Below are positions 11,199 to 18,742 of a DNA stretch of 27,356 bases, piece by piece (position 1 is the stretch's first letter; each line of letters starts with the position of its first letter). A model generated the notes under the pieces. The model ran no database searches. It was not told where the DNA came from and was given only the letters and a program-made list of their open reading frames with translations. Origin of the DNA: a virus; the IMG/VR virus record IMGVR_UViG_3300031240_000038, positions 1-27,356 of that record. One strand, written 5' to 3'. Both the position numbers and the translations under genes were made by a program.

Positions 11199-13160
11199 AC
11201 CGGGAACATTGTACTGACCACCGAGCATCTTCGCTCGGTGGTCAGGCATTTCCAGAAGCAACCCGCCTTTGCGTTCGACGTGGAGACCGTGGGCGCGCAC
11301 CGGGGGGTCCCGGCGCTGAACACCGTGACCTGGCTCAGCATGGCGACGCACGGCATGACGGTGGTCATTCCCTTCGGGCACCCGCTCGGCAGCAAGGTCA
11401 TAGGGACAACAAAGGAACCGCGCGCCGATAAGAACGGCAAGATCAGGTTCTTCTCCGTTCCCGTTTATGACGACCCACCCCCCCAGCTTTCCATCGGTGA
11501 GGCAGTGGCTATCCTGAAGCCGCTGTTCTTTAACCCGAAGATCACTAAGATCTGCCACGAGGCGACGTTCGACGTCGGCTCGATGACAAAGTACTTCGAC
11601 GGCGAGATCATGCCGGGCCCGTTCGATGACACCAAGGTCATCATGCGGCTGCTGGACGAGAACACCGCGCAGAAGGACAACGGACTCAAGGCCTGGACCA
11701 AGCGGACGTTCGGCGTGGAGTACGACCATGAGAACGTGGGTAAGTGCGTCGAGATTCACCCGTTCAATAAGGTCGCGCACTACAGCTACATGGACGCGCT
11801 GTACACCTGGCTGCTCTGGCTGCAGAAGCACCCGAAGATAGCCCGTGAGGGGCTCACAGAGGCCCACCAGGTCGACGTAGACCTTATCCCGGTACTGACA
11901 GACATGCGCCTTAACGGTGCCCACATGGACGTCCCCAGCCTTCTGAGCACCCAGAAGGAAATGGGCGAGCGCATGGTAATCCAGGAGGCGGACTGCTACC
12001 GCACGGCCGGTCAGGAATTCAACCTGAACTCACCACCGCAGAAGCAGAAGATCCTGTTCGGCCCGAAGGAAGAAGGAGGACAGGCCCTCAAGCCGTGGAA
12101 GCAGACGGACAGCGGCGGATGGTCGACGGACGCGGACGTCCTGGCGAGCTACCCGGGCAACCCGGTGTGCAAGGCCCTGCTAGCCTATGCTGACACGCAC
12201 AAGCTCCTCAGCACCTACATCAATTCGTGGCTGGGCGAGCCGGGGAATCCAAAGAAGCCCTGCCTGATTGTCGACGGCTACCTTTACACCGAATTTCAGC
12301 AGCACGGCACGGTCACCGGCCGGTTCAGCGGACGCGCGCCGAACCTCCAGAACATCCCGCGCCCCGACAAGCCGTACGGCAAGCTTATCCGTGGCGCGTT
12401 CGACTCCCTGCCCGGGTGGAAGCTCGTGGTCTCCGACTACGGGCAGATTGAGCTTGTGATCCTGGCCCACATGCTAGGCAAGGGCAAGCTTTACGACGGG
12501 TTCATGCACGGCGTCGACCCCCACATCGCACACGCGGCCGGTGTCTTGCACAAGAAGCCGTTCATCACTAAGGACGGTGGCAAGGACGGTGGCATTACCC
12601 CGGCCGAGCGCCAGAAGTACGGCAAGACCCTAGGCTTCACGATCGTAAACGGCGCGGGATGGAAGACGATCGCGGAGACGGCCGGTGTCTCGGGCAAGGA
12701 AGCTAAGAAGATCCAGGCGGACTACGACACCGAGTTCCCCGAGACCGAGCGGCTCAAGGTCAAGCTGATCAGGCAGGCGATGTCTGTCTCCGGCGTCCCT
12801 TACATCCGGACTCCTATTCTCGGCCGGAAGCGCAGGCTGCGCGGGCTGTTCTCAGACGACTACGGGACGCGTGGGTACAATGAGCGGCAACTGTTCAACA
12901 CCATGATCCAGGGTGGCGCGGCTGAGCTTATGAAGCTCTCCCTGATCCGTGTCTACTGGGCCCTGAAAAAGCATGTACCTGAAGCCCGGCTTAGCCTGAC
13001 GGTGCACGATGAAATGGTCATCATGTGCCCGGAGCACCTGGCCGAGAAGGTCCGGCAGATAGTTATCTGGTCCATGACTGGCGGGGGAATGCAGGATCGC
13101 GTCAAGGTACCCTTGAACGTTGACTGTAAAATCGTTGACCGTTGGGCGGCTGCCAAATAG
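11196..13160 (+). CDS. DNA polymerase, family A (PolA-type, with 3'-5' exonuclease)
   Basis: With the start at ATT 11196 the protein has 654 residues; from GTG 11238 it would have 640. The exonuclease motif FAFDVETVG holds Asp28 and Glu30. Polymerase motif A is SDYGQIELV (Asp414), the O-helix region is RQKYGKTLGFTIVN (Arg472, Lys477, Phe481), and motif C is TVHDEM (Asp605). There is no 5'-3' exonuclease domain, as in T7-like and many actinophage enzymes. Compared with E. coli Pol I (DYSQIELR), motif A has Gly for Ser and Val for Arg, and the position of Tyr766 appears to be Asn485. The residues LTTEHLRSVVRHF before the exonuclease domain look like genuine protein, supporting the upstream start. 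It is the replicative polymerase of the phage by context. Confidence 0.9.
   Translation: MTGNIVLTTEHLRSVVRHFQKQPAFAFDVETVGAHRGVPALNTVTWLSMATHGMTVVIPFGHPLGSKVIGTTKEPRADKNGKIRFFSVPVYDDPPPQLSIGEAVAILKPLFFNPKITKICHEATFDVGSMTKYFDGEIMPGPFDDTKVIMRLLDENTAQKDNGLKAWTKRTFGVEYDHENVGKCVEIHPFNKVAHYSYMDALYTWLLWLQKHPKIAREGLTEAHQVDVDLIPVLTDMRLNGAHMDVPSLLSTQKEMGERMVIQEADCYRTAGQEFNLNSPPQKQKILFGPKEEGGQALKPWKQTDSGGWSTDADVLASYPGNPVCKALLAYADTHKLLSTYINSWLGEPGNPKKPCLIVDGYLYTEFQQHGTVTGRFSGRAPNLQNIPRPDKPYGKLIRGAFDSLPGWKLVVSDYGQIELVILAHMLGKGKLYDGFMHGVDPHIAHAAGVLHKKPFITKDGGKDGGITPAERQKYGKTLGFTIVNGAGWKTIAETAGVSGKEAKKIQADYDTEFPETERLKVKLIRQAMSVSGVPYIRTPILGRKRRLRGLFSDDYGTRGYNERQLFNTMIQGGAAELMKLSLIRVYWALKKHVPEARLSLTVHDEMVIMCPEHLAEKVRQIVIWSMTGGGMQDRVKVPLNVDCKIVDRWAAAK
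11214..11245 (+). promoter_or_regulatory. perfect 13-bp hairpin at the start of the polymerase gene
   Basis: CTGACCACCGAGC (11214-11226) pairs exactly with GCTCGGTGGTCAG (11233-11245) across the loop ATCTTC. The stem begins about 20 bases after the Shine-Dalgarno and contains GTG 11238. No T-run follows, so it is not a standard terminator. It may be a translational operator, as known for T4 DNA polymerase gp43, which binds a hairpin in its own message. Confidence 0.7.
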
Positions 13161-13199
13161 TGGACCTCAAAGTGATAGGCTTGCGGCGATAGGAGACCA

Positions 13200-13631
13200 A
13201 TGGCAAACGACATGGAACAACCAATTGACCTTGAGCCGCTGCTGAAGTCGCGGCTCGCATGGGACCTGCTCCCGCACGATCAGATGCGCGAGTGGATGGA
13301 GAAGCTCGGCCTGACGCCCCCGAACAAGGACGTCGAGGCAATGGAGCACCGGGAAGCCCACGGGAGGGCTAACCTGGTCCGTCCTATTTCCCGGCTGGTT
13401 GACGCGTACGTCGCCCAGATCTCGGAAATTCAGGCCGCGTACCTGGGTGAGCATTCCGAGGCCAGCGAGGAACAGCTTGAGGCATTCACTGAGGACGCCT
13501 TCCTGCTTGGCCGGGCATCCACGCTCGCGGTACTCGTGGAGTTCCTGGCCGATGGAATTCTGGTTTACGGACCGGAGCTTGTGCAGGGGATAATCGAAAT
13601 TCAGGAAGAAGAGGAAGAGGACGAGGACTGA
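13200..13631 (+). CDS. unknown 143-residue protein with acidic tail
   Basis: ATG 13200 follows GATAGGAGACCA. The product is helical throughout (AYVAQISEIQAAYLGEHSEA, then AFLLGRASTLAVLVEFLADG) and ends in an Asp/Glu run (EEEEEDED). The 39-base gap before it holds a weak TTGACC at 13135 but no convincing -10. The acidic codons double as ribosome site for the next gene. No family was recognised. Confidence 0.75.
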   Translation: MANDMEQPIDLEPLLKSRLAWDLLPHDQMREWMEKLGLTPPNKDVEAMEHREAHGRANLVRPISRLVDAYVAQISEIQAAYLGEHSEASEEQLEAFTEDAFLLGRASTLAVLVEFLADGILVYGPELVQGIIEIQEEEEEDED

Positions 13632-14209
13632 TGGCGACCTTCTGGGACCGGGCACTAGGGAACCCGGCAGCCCCTCGTGTTACCCCGGCGCAGCAGCCGG
13701 GCTGGGTTGCCCCTCAGCAGCCCCAGATGCCCCCTCAGGGGTACCCGCAGCAGCAGGGGTACCCACAGCAGGGGTATACCCCCCAGGCCCCTCAGCAGCC
13801 GGGCAGTGGCCTCCCGCCGCAATTCCAGGGACTGGCCCTTCAGCCGTCACGTAATAGCCAGCAGGATCAGCAGGCCGGGTACGTCGCCGCGACCCAGGGG
13901 TACATCCGGAAGCCGCCGGAGTGGGTCAAGAACCAGTCATCTGAACGCTGCCCGGAGTGCAATGGCGTTAACTTCGCGCGCCATGGTGACAGCGAGGGCA
14001 GCTACGGGAAGCTCCGCAGGACTAAGGTCGGCGCGGTTGAGTTCGGGCACTGCTTTGACTGCGGGTACACCATGAACGGTGGGAACCCAATGAGCGATGC
14101 CCAGATCGGGAACGCTCACTCCAAGGGCATCACGAACAACACCGGCATGATAAAAGCCACGCGGCAGCCGCATGGCATGAGGAACTTCTTCGAGATCAAA
14201 GTTGGATGA
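13631..14209 (+). CDS. Pro/Gln-rich protein with C-terminal zinc ribbon
   Basis: ATG 13631 overlaps the previous TGA. Of 192 residues, about 1-90 are low complexity with PQQ, QGYPQQ and QGY repeats (13,731-13,800 region). About 105-150 form a zinc ribbon: RCPECNGVNF and HCFDCGYTM give two CxxC pairs. Proteins of this type, a disordered tail plus ribbon, bind nucleic acids or polymerases. The location after the DNA polymerase suggests a replication accessory, which is inference. A Gln/Pro-rich tail could also promote condensate-like clustering; this is speculation. Confidence 0.75.
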   Translation: MATFWDRALGNPAAPRVTPAQQPGWVAPQQPQMPPQGYPQQQGYPQQGYTPQAPQQPGSGLPPQFQGLALQPSRNSQQDQQAGYVAATQGYIRKPPEWVKNQSSERCPECNGVNFARHGDSEGSYGKLRRTKVGAVEFGHCFDCGYTMNGGNPMSDAQIGNAHSKGITNNTGMIKATRQPHGMRNFFEIKVG

Positions 14210-14367
14210 CCCCCGCCCAGCTACGGGACCTAGCTGGCATCAAGGGACTACACAAGCTCAGTGAGCACACGACCACTGTGGTATTCCCGAATGGTGCAGC
14301 GCGTCCCGCAACGCCCCTAGAGATTCGCCTCTGGCAGATTTTGACGCGCCTGTCACAAGAGAACTAA
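14206..14367 (+). CDS. small unknown protein overlapping a promoter
   Basis: ATG 14206 overlaps the previous stop as ATGA. The product has 53 residues, basic and Leu-rich: LRDLAGIKGLHKLSEHTTTV, then a helix EIRLWQILTRLSQEN. Its last codons carry the promoter for the RecA-like gene. Function unknown. Confidence 0.65.
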   Translation: MTPAQLRDLAGIKGLHKLSEHTTTVVFPNGAARPATPLEIRLWQILTRLSQEN

Positions 14368-14370
14368 ACT
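14341..14370 (+). promoter_or_regulatory. putative promoter for recA-like unit
   Basis: TTGACG (14341-14346) and TAAACT (14365-14370) are 18 bp apart, 23 bases before ATG 14393. The -35 and most of the spacer lie in the end of the preceding gene. It matches a sigma-70/HrdB-type promoter well. Confidence 0.65.
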
Positions 14371-14392
14371 GTGCTCAGACGTAGGAGGACTT

Positions 14393-15508
14393 ATGCCCCT
14401 GAGCCCAGAAGTCATCGCCTGGATGGCGCAGTTAAACAAGTCGATCGGACCGGACACGATTGTCCGCGCGTCGGACATCGTGGTGGCCAAGCGCTTCCCG
14501 TCCGGCAGCCTCGCGCTTGACGTCGCACTCGGCGGCGGATGGCCTGGCAACCAGGCCGTGGAAGTCGTTGGCAACGAGTCCAGCGGGAAGACGTACACCG
14601 TACTGAAGACAATCGCGGCGAACCAGAAGCTCGACCCCGAATTCACGACCTTCTGGGTCGCCGCCGAGCACTACTCCCCCGATCAGGCCGCCGCCCTTGG
14701 CGTCGATAACGAGCGGGTCGTCGTCGCTCCCGCCGCGCAGCAGGCCGAGGTCGGGCTGGACCTCATGCTGGACGCCCTGGAATCCAAGCTCTACGACTGC
14801 GTGGTACTCGATTCATTCCCCGCCCTCATTCCAAAGGAAGAGGACGAGAAGGCGATGAACGAGGCGGTCATGGCGACCGGCGCGAAGCTGTTCAATAAGT
14901 TCTGGCGGAAGTACGGCACCGCCTCGCACCGGAACAGCGACGGTACCGAGCGCCCCTACCTCCTGATCGTGATAAACCAGTTCCGAGACAAGATCGGCGG
15001 ATTCCAGAAGTTCGGCGTCCCGCAGACGACACCCGGAGGACACGGAAAGGACTACGCGTTCTACACCCGGGTCAAGGTCGCACGCGATGAATGGATCACG
15101 GAGAAGCGCCCAGGTCTCCCGGACCCCGTTGTCGTCGGCCAGGTCATGGCCTACAAGACGACCAAGAACAAGTCCGCCGCGCCGCAGCAGACCGCTAAGG
15201 TTCGCGCGTACACCCGGAACGCTCCTTTCCTCGGATTCCACCGGGGGGACTACGACCTAGGCTCCGATTACGTCGACATGGGCATTCTCTTCGGCGTCGT
15301 CCAGCTAAAGGGCTCGTGGCTGAATTACGACGGACAGCAGTGGCAGGGCAAGGACGCCATGAAGGACTCCGTTCGCGAGGACGTCGATCTTCAGGTTAAG
15401 CTCGCGGCTGAGGTTCTGGAAGTCGCCGCCGACCCGCGCAAGGCCGACGCAATCCTACAACAGGCCGTCGAGGAAGCTCCACGGCGCAAGAGGGGACGTT
15501 CAGCATGA
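14393..15508 (+). CDS. RecA-like recombinase (UvsX/RecA family)
   Basis: ATG 14393 follows GTAGGAGGACTT. The 371-residue protein has a short N-terminal region, then SLALDVALGGGWPGNQAVEV (39-58), Walker A GNESSGKT (60-67), a catalytic-glutamate region FWVAAEHYS, Walker B CVVLDSFPALIP near residue 140, and an L1/L2 region LIVINQFRDKIG with TTPGGHGKDYAFYTRVKV. The C-terminus is basic (RRKRGR). RecA-type proteins form filaments on single-stranded DNA and drive strand exchange. It leads a unit with a resolvase-like nuclease and a Cas4/RecB-like nuclease, a sensible recombination set. It could also be classed as UvsX; sequence reading alone cannot decide. Confidence 0.85.
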   Translation: MPLSPEVIAWMAQLNKSIGPDTIVRASDIVVAKRFPSGSLALDVALGGGWPGNQAVEVVGNESSGKTYTVLKTIAANQKLDPEFTTFWVAAEHYSPDQAAALGVDNERVVVAPAAQQAEVGLDLMLDALESKLYDCVVLDSFPALIPKEEDEKAMNEAVMATGAKLFNKFWRKYGTASHRNSDGTERPYLLIVINQFRDKIGGFQKFGVPQTTPGGHGKDYAFYTRVKVARDEWITEKRPGLPDPVVVGQVMAYKTTKNKSAAPQQTAKVRAYTRNAPFLGFHRGDYDLGSDYVDMGILFGVVQLKGSWLNYDGQQWQGKDAMKDSVREDVDLQVKLAAEVLEVAADPRKADAILQQAVEEAPRRKRGRSA

Positions 15509-16071
15509 CGCTCATCGCAGGAGCCGTCACATCAGACGGGCACGTATGGCTTTCCGGAGACCGTGCCGCCCTTTCGCCGGAGGAACTGATCGCGGACGTG
15601 ATCAAGCAGCCGAAGGTATTCCAGAACGGCGAGTTCCTTATCGGCGGTAGCGAGTCTTTCAGGATGCTGCAGGTACTCCGGTACCAGCTAGAGCCACCCT
15701 TCCTCACGGACCTGGGCCTTTCAAACGGGGACCCCATGGGCTACATGGTCGAGGAGTTCGTCCCGGAGGTCCGCGAGCTTCTCACCAAGAACGGGTTCAA
15801 CGAGACTGGTGAAGAGGCCGCTCCCCCCGGCAATATCATGGTCGGAATTCGCGGCCACCTCTACGTCATCCAGGGTGACTACGCGGTCATGGAGTCTACT
15901 GACCCGTTCGACGCCATCGGATTCGGCAAGACGGCATTCATGGGTGCAATGCACGCGCTGCGCATAGCTCAGCCGAAGCTCGCGATCCACCATCAGCTTT
16001 CGGTAGCGATGGATTGCGCCGAGCGCGTGACCTTCGCCGTCAAGGGCCCGTTCGATCTCCTGGGCATCTGA
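15505..16071 (+). CDS. proteasome/HslV-like Ntn hydrolase
   Basis: The 188-residue protein starts MTLIAGAVTSDGHVWLSGDR, closely resembling the N-terminus of HslV and proteasome beta subunits. There, removal of Met exposes a catalytic Thr. Thr2 would be the nucleophile, with Asp19 in SGD and a Lys in IKQPKVF as expected partners. FLIGGSESFRMLQVL fits the following strand-helix, and IGFGKTAFMGAMHAL resembles the family's G-x-G-x-x-A-x-G-A segment. No ATPase partner such as HslU is encoded nearby. Similar proteins occur in actinophages without known substrate. It overlaps the RecA-like gene by 4 bases. Confidence 0.75.
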   Translation: MTLIAGAVTSDGHVWLSGDRAALSPEELIADVIKQPKVFQNGEFLIGGSESFRMLQVLRYQLEPPFLTDLGLSNGDPMGYMVEEFVPEVRELLTKNGFNETGEEAAPPGNIMVGIRGHLYVIQGDYAVMESTDPFDAIGFGKTAFMGAMHALRIAQPKLAIHHQLSVAMDCAERVTFAVKGPFDLLGI

Positions 16072-16436
16072 TGGACGCGCGAATTCGCCGGAGCAGGAAG
16101 CAGGAACGCGACGGGGCGAAGCGCTACGGCGGGACGGTGAACAGCCAGTCCGGGGCCGGTGACATTCGCAAGAACGACGTCCGAACCGATACCGAGAGCA
16201 TCGAATTCAAGGGGACGTCGAACACCGGCTACCGGCTGACCCTGGCGGATCTCTGTACTGCCTGGCGACACGCCCTGATGGACGGGCGCAATGTGATCTT
16301 CGGGATCGAGTTCTTCCGAACCGACAAGTTCTTCGGGGTGCCAACGCGCTGGGTAATCCAGCCAGAGGACGATTACCTCGCCATGAAGGAGCGCATTCAG
16401 GCGCTTGAGGCCCAACTACGTTTCTACGAGGACTGA
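16071..16436 (+). CDS. PD-(D/E)XK nuclease, Holliday-junction-resolvase-like
   Basis: ATG 16071 shares a base with the previous TGA. The frame is open upstream, but that part overlaps the hydrolase gene. The 121-residue product carries an N-terminal basic helix with Glu12, then GAGDIRKNDV (Asp31) and IEFKG (Glu45-x-Lys47). This is the core E...D...ExK pattern of small phage resolvases and VRR-like nucleases. The C-terminal helix (AMKERIQALEAQLRFYE) is a likely dimer coiled coil. Resolvases cut branched DNA before packaging; the neighbouring recombinase fits this. Confidence 0.7.
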   Translation: MDARIRRSRKQERDGAKRYGGTVNSQSGAGDIRKNDVRTDTESIEFKGTSNTGYRLTLADLCTAWRHALMDGRNVIFGIEFFRTDKFFGVPTRWVIQPEDDYLAMKERIQALEAQLRFYED

Positions 16437-16439
16437 CCA

Positions 16440-16820
16440 ATGGTCCTCCACTTGAGGCAACCCGCGCCGGACCAGTGGCGCAATTCAAAGTGCCTTGGAA
16501 AGGTATTTGACGACAAGGGGAATTACCAGGAGGAGCTTGACCCGTTCTTCACTCCCGACCGGGAAGAGGAAGCGGTCGATTTCTGCCGTGGTGCGGACGG
16601 CAAGCCCGTGTGTCCCCTTATCGAGCAGTGCCTTATCTTCGCCCTCGTGAATAACGAGAAGCACGGCACCTGGGGTGGTCACGGGGAGATCGACCGGAAA
16701 GCCATCAGAAAGAAATGGCCCCTTCGTCGCGGTAAGAATCCCCGGCCCGAGTGGAAGCTATTCGAGCCAGGAGAGCCCGCTTCATGGTACGCGGAAGAGG
16801 ATCTGGGGGACGATGACTAA
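16440..16820 (+). CDS. WhiB-family iron-sulfur regulator
   Basis: ATG 16440 lies 3 bases after the previous stop. The 126-residue protein has the WhiB plan: W13 and Cys18, then Cys49, Cys58 and Cys64 for a [4Fe-4S] cluster, followed by HGTWGGHGEIDRKAIRKK (GTWGG at 76-80 plus a basic helix). WhiB proteins occur only in actinobacteria and their phages and act with the primary sigma factor. Normally the second and third Cys are two residues apart; here eight residues separate Cys49 and Cys58 (FCRGADGKPVC), an insertion of about six. A phage regulator of host or phage transcription is likely; phage TM4 WhiB represses the host gene. Confidence 0.85.
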   Translation: MVLHLRQPAPDQWRNSKCLGKVFDDKGNYQEELDPFFTPDREEEAVDFCRGADGKPVCPLIEQCLIFALVNNEKHGTWGGHGEIDRKAIRKKWPLRRGKNPRPEWKLFEPGEPASWYAEEDLGDDD

Positions 16821-18207
16821 GCCAACCGGGAAGTTCGCCGCCCTCGCCTCTGCAAAGAGGTCAGGGGGGGTCCTGCTCCCCGAGCTGCAGAAAGTGGCTC
16901 TCGCGTCGGCCGGTGGAGGGCACCCCGGAGGGAATGACCACATTCACCCGTCCGAGATGTCAAAGGACGACTGGTGCCCCCGAGCGACCTATTACCGGCT
17001 GAAGACCGGAAAGGTCTTTGACGACAAGTTCTCGTTCATCCTTGAGAACATCTTTGACGAGGGTAATGAGATTCACGCCAAATGGCAGCGGAGGATGCGG
17101 GAGACTAAGAAGCTCTGGGGGTCCTGGAAGTGCCTGAACTGCAAGCAGTGGCGGCACCAGTGCTGGGAGCCGGGTCCCGCTGACGGCGGCATGTGCTACG
17201 ACAAGATCATCCACCACTGGGAGTACATGGAGGTCCCGCTCGAAGACAAGGAGTCACTGATCTGGGGCCACGAGGACGGGGCCATGGTCACACATGGCCT
17301 TGCACCGGAAGTTCTGGCAGACGGCTATATGGTCGAGATCAAGTCTATAGGACTTGGCACGGTGCGAATTGACGCGGCCGACCAGCTCAAGAAGTACTAC
17401 GTGGAGACGACGGACGGTGCCCGGATCTACAACCTGGACAAGTTCTATAAGGACCTGAAGCGCCCGTTCCTGAGCCACGTCAAGCAGGCGAACATCTACC
17501 TTTACCTGGCCGAGCGCATGGGCCTGCCGTTCAAGGAGGTCCGCTTCCTGTACGAGTTCAAGGCGAACCAGCAGGTCAAGGAGTTCGTCATCAAAAAGTC
17601 GGACAGCATCCTGAAGCCCCTTTTGACGCAGGCCCGTGCGGTGGTCTACGCTCTGGAGTGTGGGAAGCCCCCGGAGTGCCCCCACGAGGATGACCAGGGC
17701 CAGCGGGGATGCAAGCAGTGCCGTAAGTACGAGGAGGACGCGGGTGGGCGAGTACCGGCTCCACGAGCTTCAGACCAAGGCGATCTACCAGCTCATGATC
17801 GAGAAGGGCTGGCAGCTCCGCGACGTCGCAGAAGTTCTCCAGATCCCGATGGAGGTCGCGCGGGAGATAGCCCGGATGTTCACGGGCGACCCGTGGAAGC
17901 TGGCCTAGATGCCCCGCCGCAGACTTCCCCCGGACAGCCCGGAGCGCCCTCAGGAGACGCTGTACCGGGGCGAGGGAGCAAACGTCGCCGCCCGGCGTCT
18001 GGGGATGCAGGGGATCAACCTGGACCAGTGGGCGAAGCACCCGTCCGACGAGCCCCCCGACGTACCACGGGACGTGACGGAACTGCGCGACCGCGAGCTG
18101 ATGAATCTCTACCAGGAGATACAGCGGTGGGTGAAGTACCTGGCCCTGCAACTGGCAGCGGCCGAAGTGGACGAGTCCTACGCCGAAAGAGCAGTCACCC
18201 GGACTGA
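16813..18207 (+). CDS. Cas4/RecB-like PD-(D/E)XK nuclease with overrunning C-terminus
   Basis: ATG 16813 lies inside the end of the WhiB gene. The first 310 residues form a Cas4/RecB-type nuclease: CPRATYYRL (Cys55), GNEIHAKWQ, a zinc-like pair CLNC (107-110), GHEDG (152-156) and VEIKS (Glu175-x-Lys177). A Cys group near 283-303 (Cys289, Cys300, Cys303) with Cys55 could bind an iron-sulfur cluster. After about residue 311 the frame has no stop for 154 more codons. It runs across the next gene and into the one after, giving a Pro/Arg/Gly-rich tail with poor third-position G/C. The tail is probably not under selection; a lost stop codon, a frameshift or a sequencing error are all possible. The nuclease likely processes DNA ends for recombination. 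Confidence 0.7.
   Translation: MTKPTGKFAALASAKRSGGVLLPELQKVALASAGGGHPGGNDHIHPSEMSKDDWCPRATYYRLKTGKVFDDKFSFILENIFDEGNEIHAKWQRRMRETKKLWGSWKCLNCKQWRHQCWEPGPADGGMCYDKIIHHWEYMEVPLEDKESLIWGHEDGAMVTHGLAPEVLADGYMVEIKSIGLGTVRIDAADQLKKYYVETTDGARIYNLDKFYKDLKRPFLSHVKQANIYLYLAERMGLPFKEVRFLYEFKANQQVKEFVIKKSDSILKPLLTQARAVVYALECGKPPECPHEDDQGQRGCKQCRKYEEDAGGRVPAPRASDQGDLPAHDREGLAAPRRRRSSPDPDGGRAGDSPDVHGRPVEAGLDAPPQTSPGQPGAPSGDAVPGRGSKRRRPASGDAGDQPGPVGEAPVRRAPRRTTGRDGTARPRADESLPGDTAVGEVPGPATGSGRSGRVLRRKSSHPD
17744..17908 (+). CDS. small helix-turn-helix protein
   Basis: GTG 17744 follows GAGGAGG (17731-17737). The product has 54 residues. The segment AIYQLMIEKGWQLRDVAEVL with VAREIARMF reads as a helix-turn-helix of the sigma-region-4 or LuxR type. 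Third codon positions are strongly G/C in this frame, unlike the overlapping nuclease tail, so this is the real gene here. Regulator or packaging-type DNA binder; target unknown. Confidence 0.65.
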   Translation: MGEYRLHELQTKAIYQLMIEKGWQLRDVAEVLQIPMEVAREIARMFTGDPWKLA

Positions 18208-18436
18208 GGCTCTGAAAGGCTATGACTTCCGTAAGGTAGACGCGAAGACACGGGCGAACGAGGACCCGGAGTACCTGGACGTCAAGAACGCGCAGTTGTC
18301 CGCCTACGGATACCGGAAGATGATCGCGGCACTGTACGCGAACGTCGACCGGGACTCATTCCAACTGTCTAGGGAACTCACGCGGAGGAGCGCGCGTTCA
18401 GACAGGGACCATCGAGGAGAAAGGCATTCGAGCTGA
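17909..18436 (+). CDS. unknown 175-residue helical protein
   Basis: ATG 17909 directly follows the previous TAG. The N-terminus (1-60) is Arg/Pro-rich and probably flexible. Residues about 60-150 are helical (ELMNLYQEIQRWVKYLALQL, then AVTRTEALKGYDF). The sequence SAYGYRKMIAALYANVDRDS follows, and a basic tail ends it. It follows a nuclease and a helix-turn-helix gene, so a DNA-related role is likely but unproven. No family was recognised. Confidence 0.75.
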   Translation: MPRRRLPPDSPERPQETLYRGEGANVAARRLGMQGINLDQWAKHPSDEPPDVPRDVTELRDRELMNLYQEIQRWVKYLALQLAAAEVDESYAERAVTRTEALKGYDFRKVDAKTRANEDPEYLDVKNAQLSAYGYRKMIAALYANVDRDSFQLSRELTRRSARSDRDHRGERHSS

Positions 18437-18741
18437 TGCACCCGGTTACCGAGCGCGTGCTAAAGATCATGTGGCAGCTAGAGAGCGCCATGGTGGAGGA
18501 CCCAGATTTCGCCCTCATGCTCTCGTTCCAGGAGGCCCGGGAGCTGTACTATGACCTGAATCAGTACCACAACATGGAGGTCTGGACGTACGTTCCGGTC
18601 AGCCTGGGCCTTGGCCTGGAGAAGTCGCGCAGGAACCTCCCCGGCCGACTGGACGCACCCCCGTACCCGAACGGCAAGCGAGTCATGTGGGCCCAGTGCG
18701 ACGGTCTCAAAATCGGCATAAAAGGGACCGAGGACGCCTAG
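18436..18741 (+). CDS. unknown 101-residue protein
   Basis: ATG 18436 overlaps the previous TGA by one base, and AGGAGAAAGG lies upstream. The product starts with helices (TERVLKIMWQLESAMVEDP) and contains Tyr/Trp-rich and basic segments. No motif was recognised. It is the last gene of the recA-like unit; a promoter begins at its stop. Confidence 0.7.
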   Translation: MHPVTERVLKIMWQLESAMVEDPDFALMLSFQEARELYYDLNQYHNMEVWTYVPVSLGLGLEKSRRNLPGRLDAPPYPNGKRVMWAQCDGLKIGIKGTEDA

Positions 18742-18742
18742 T

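Noticed and set aside
11214-11245. Hairpin as a rho-independent terminator
   Set aside because: No T-run follows and it lies inside or at the start of the polymerase frame.
13135-13163. TTGACC before the 13200 gene as a promoter
   Set aside because: The only -10 at proper spacing is TAGTGG, too far from consensus.
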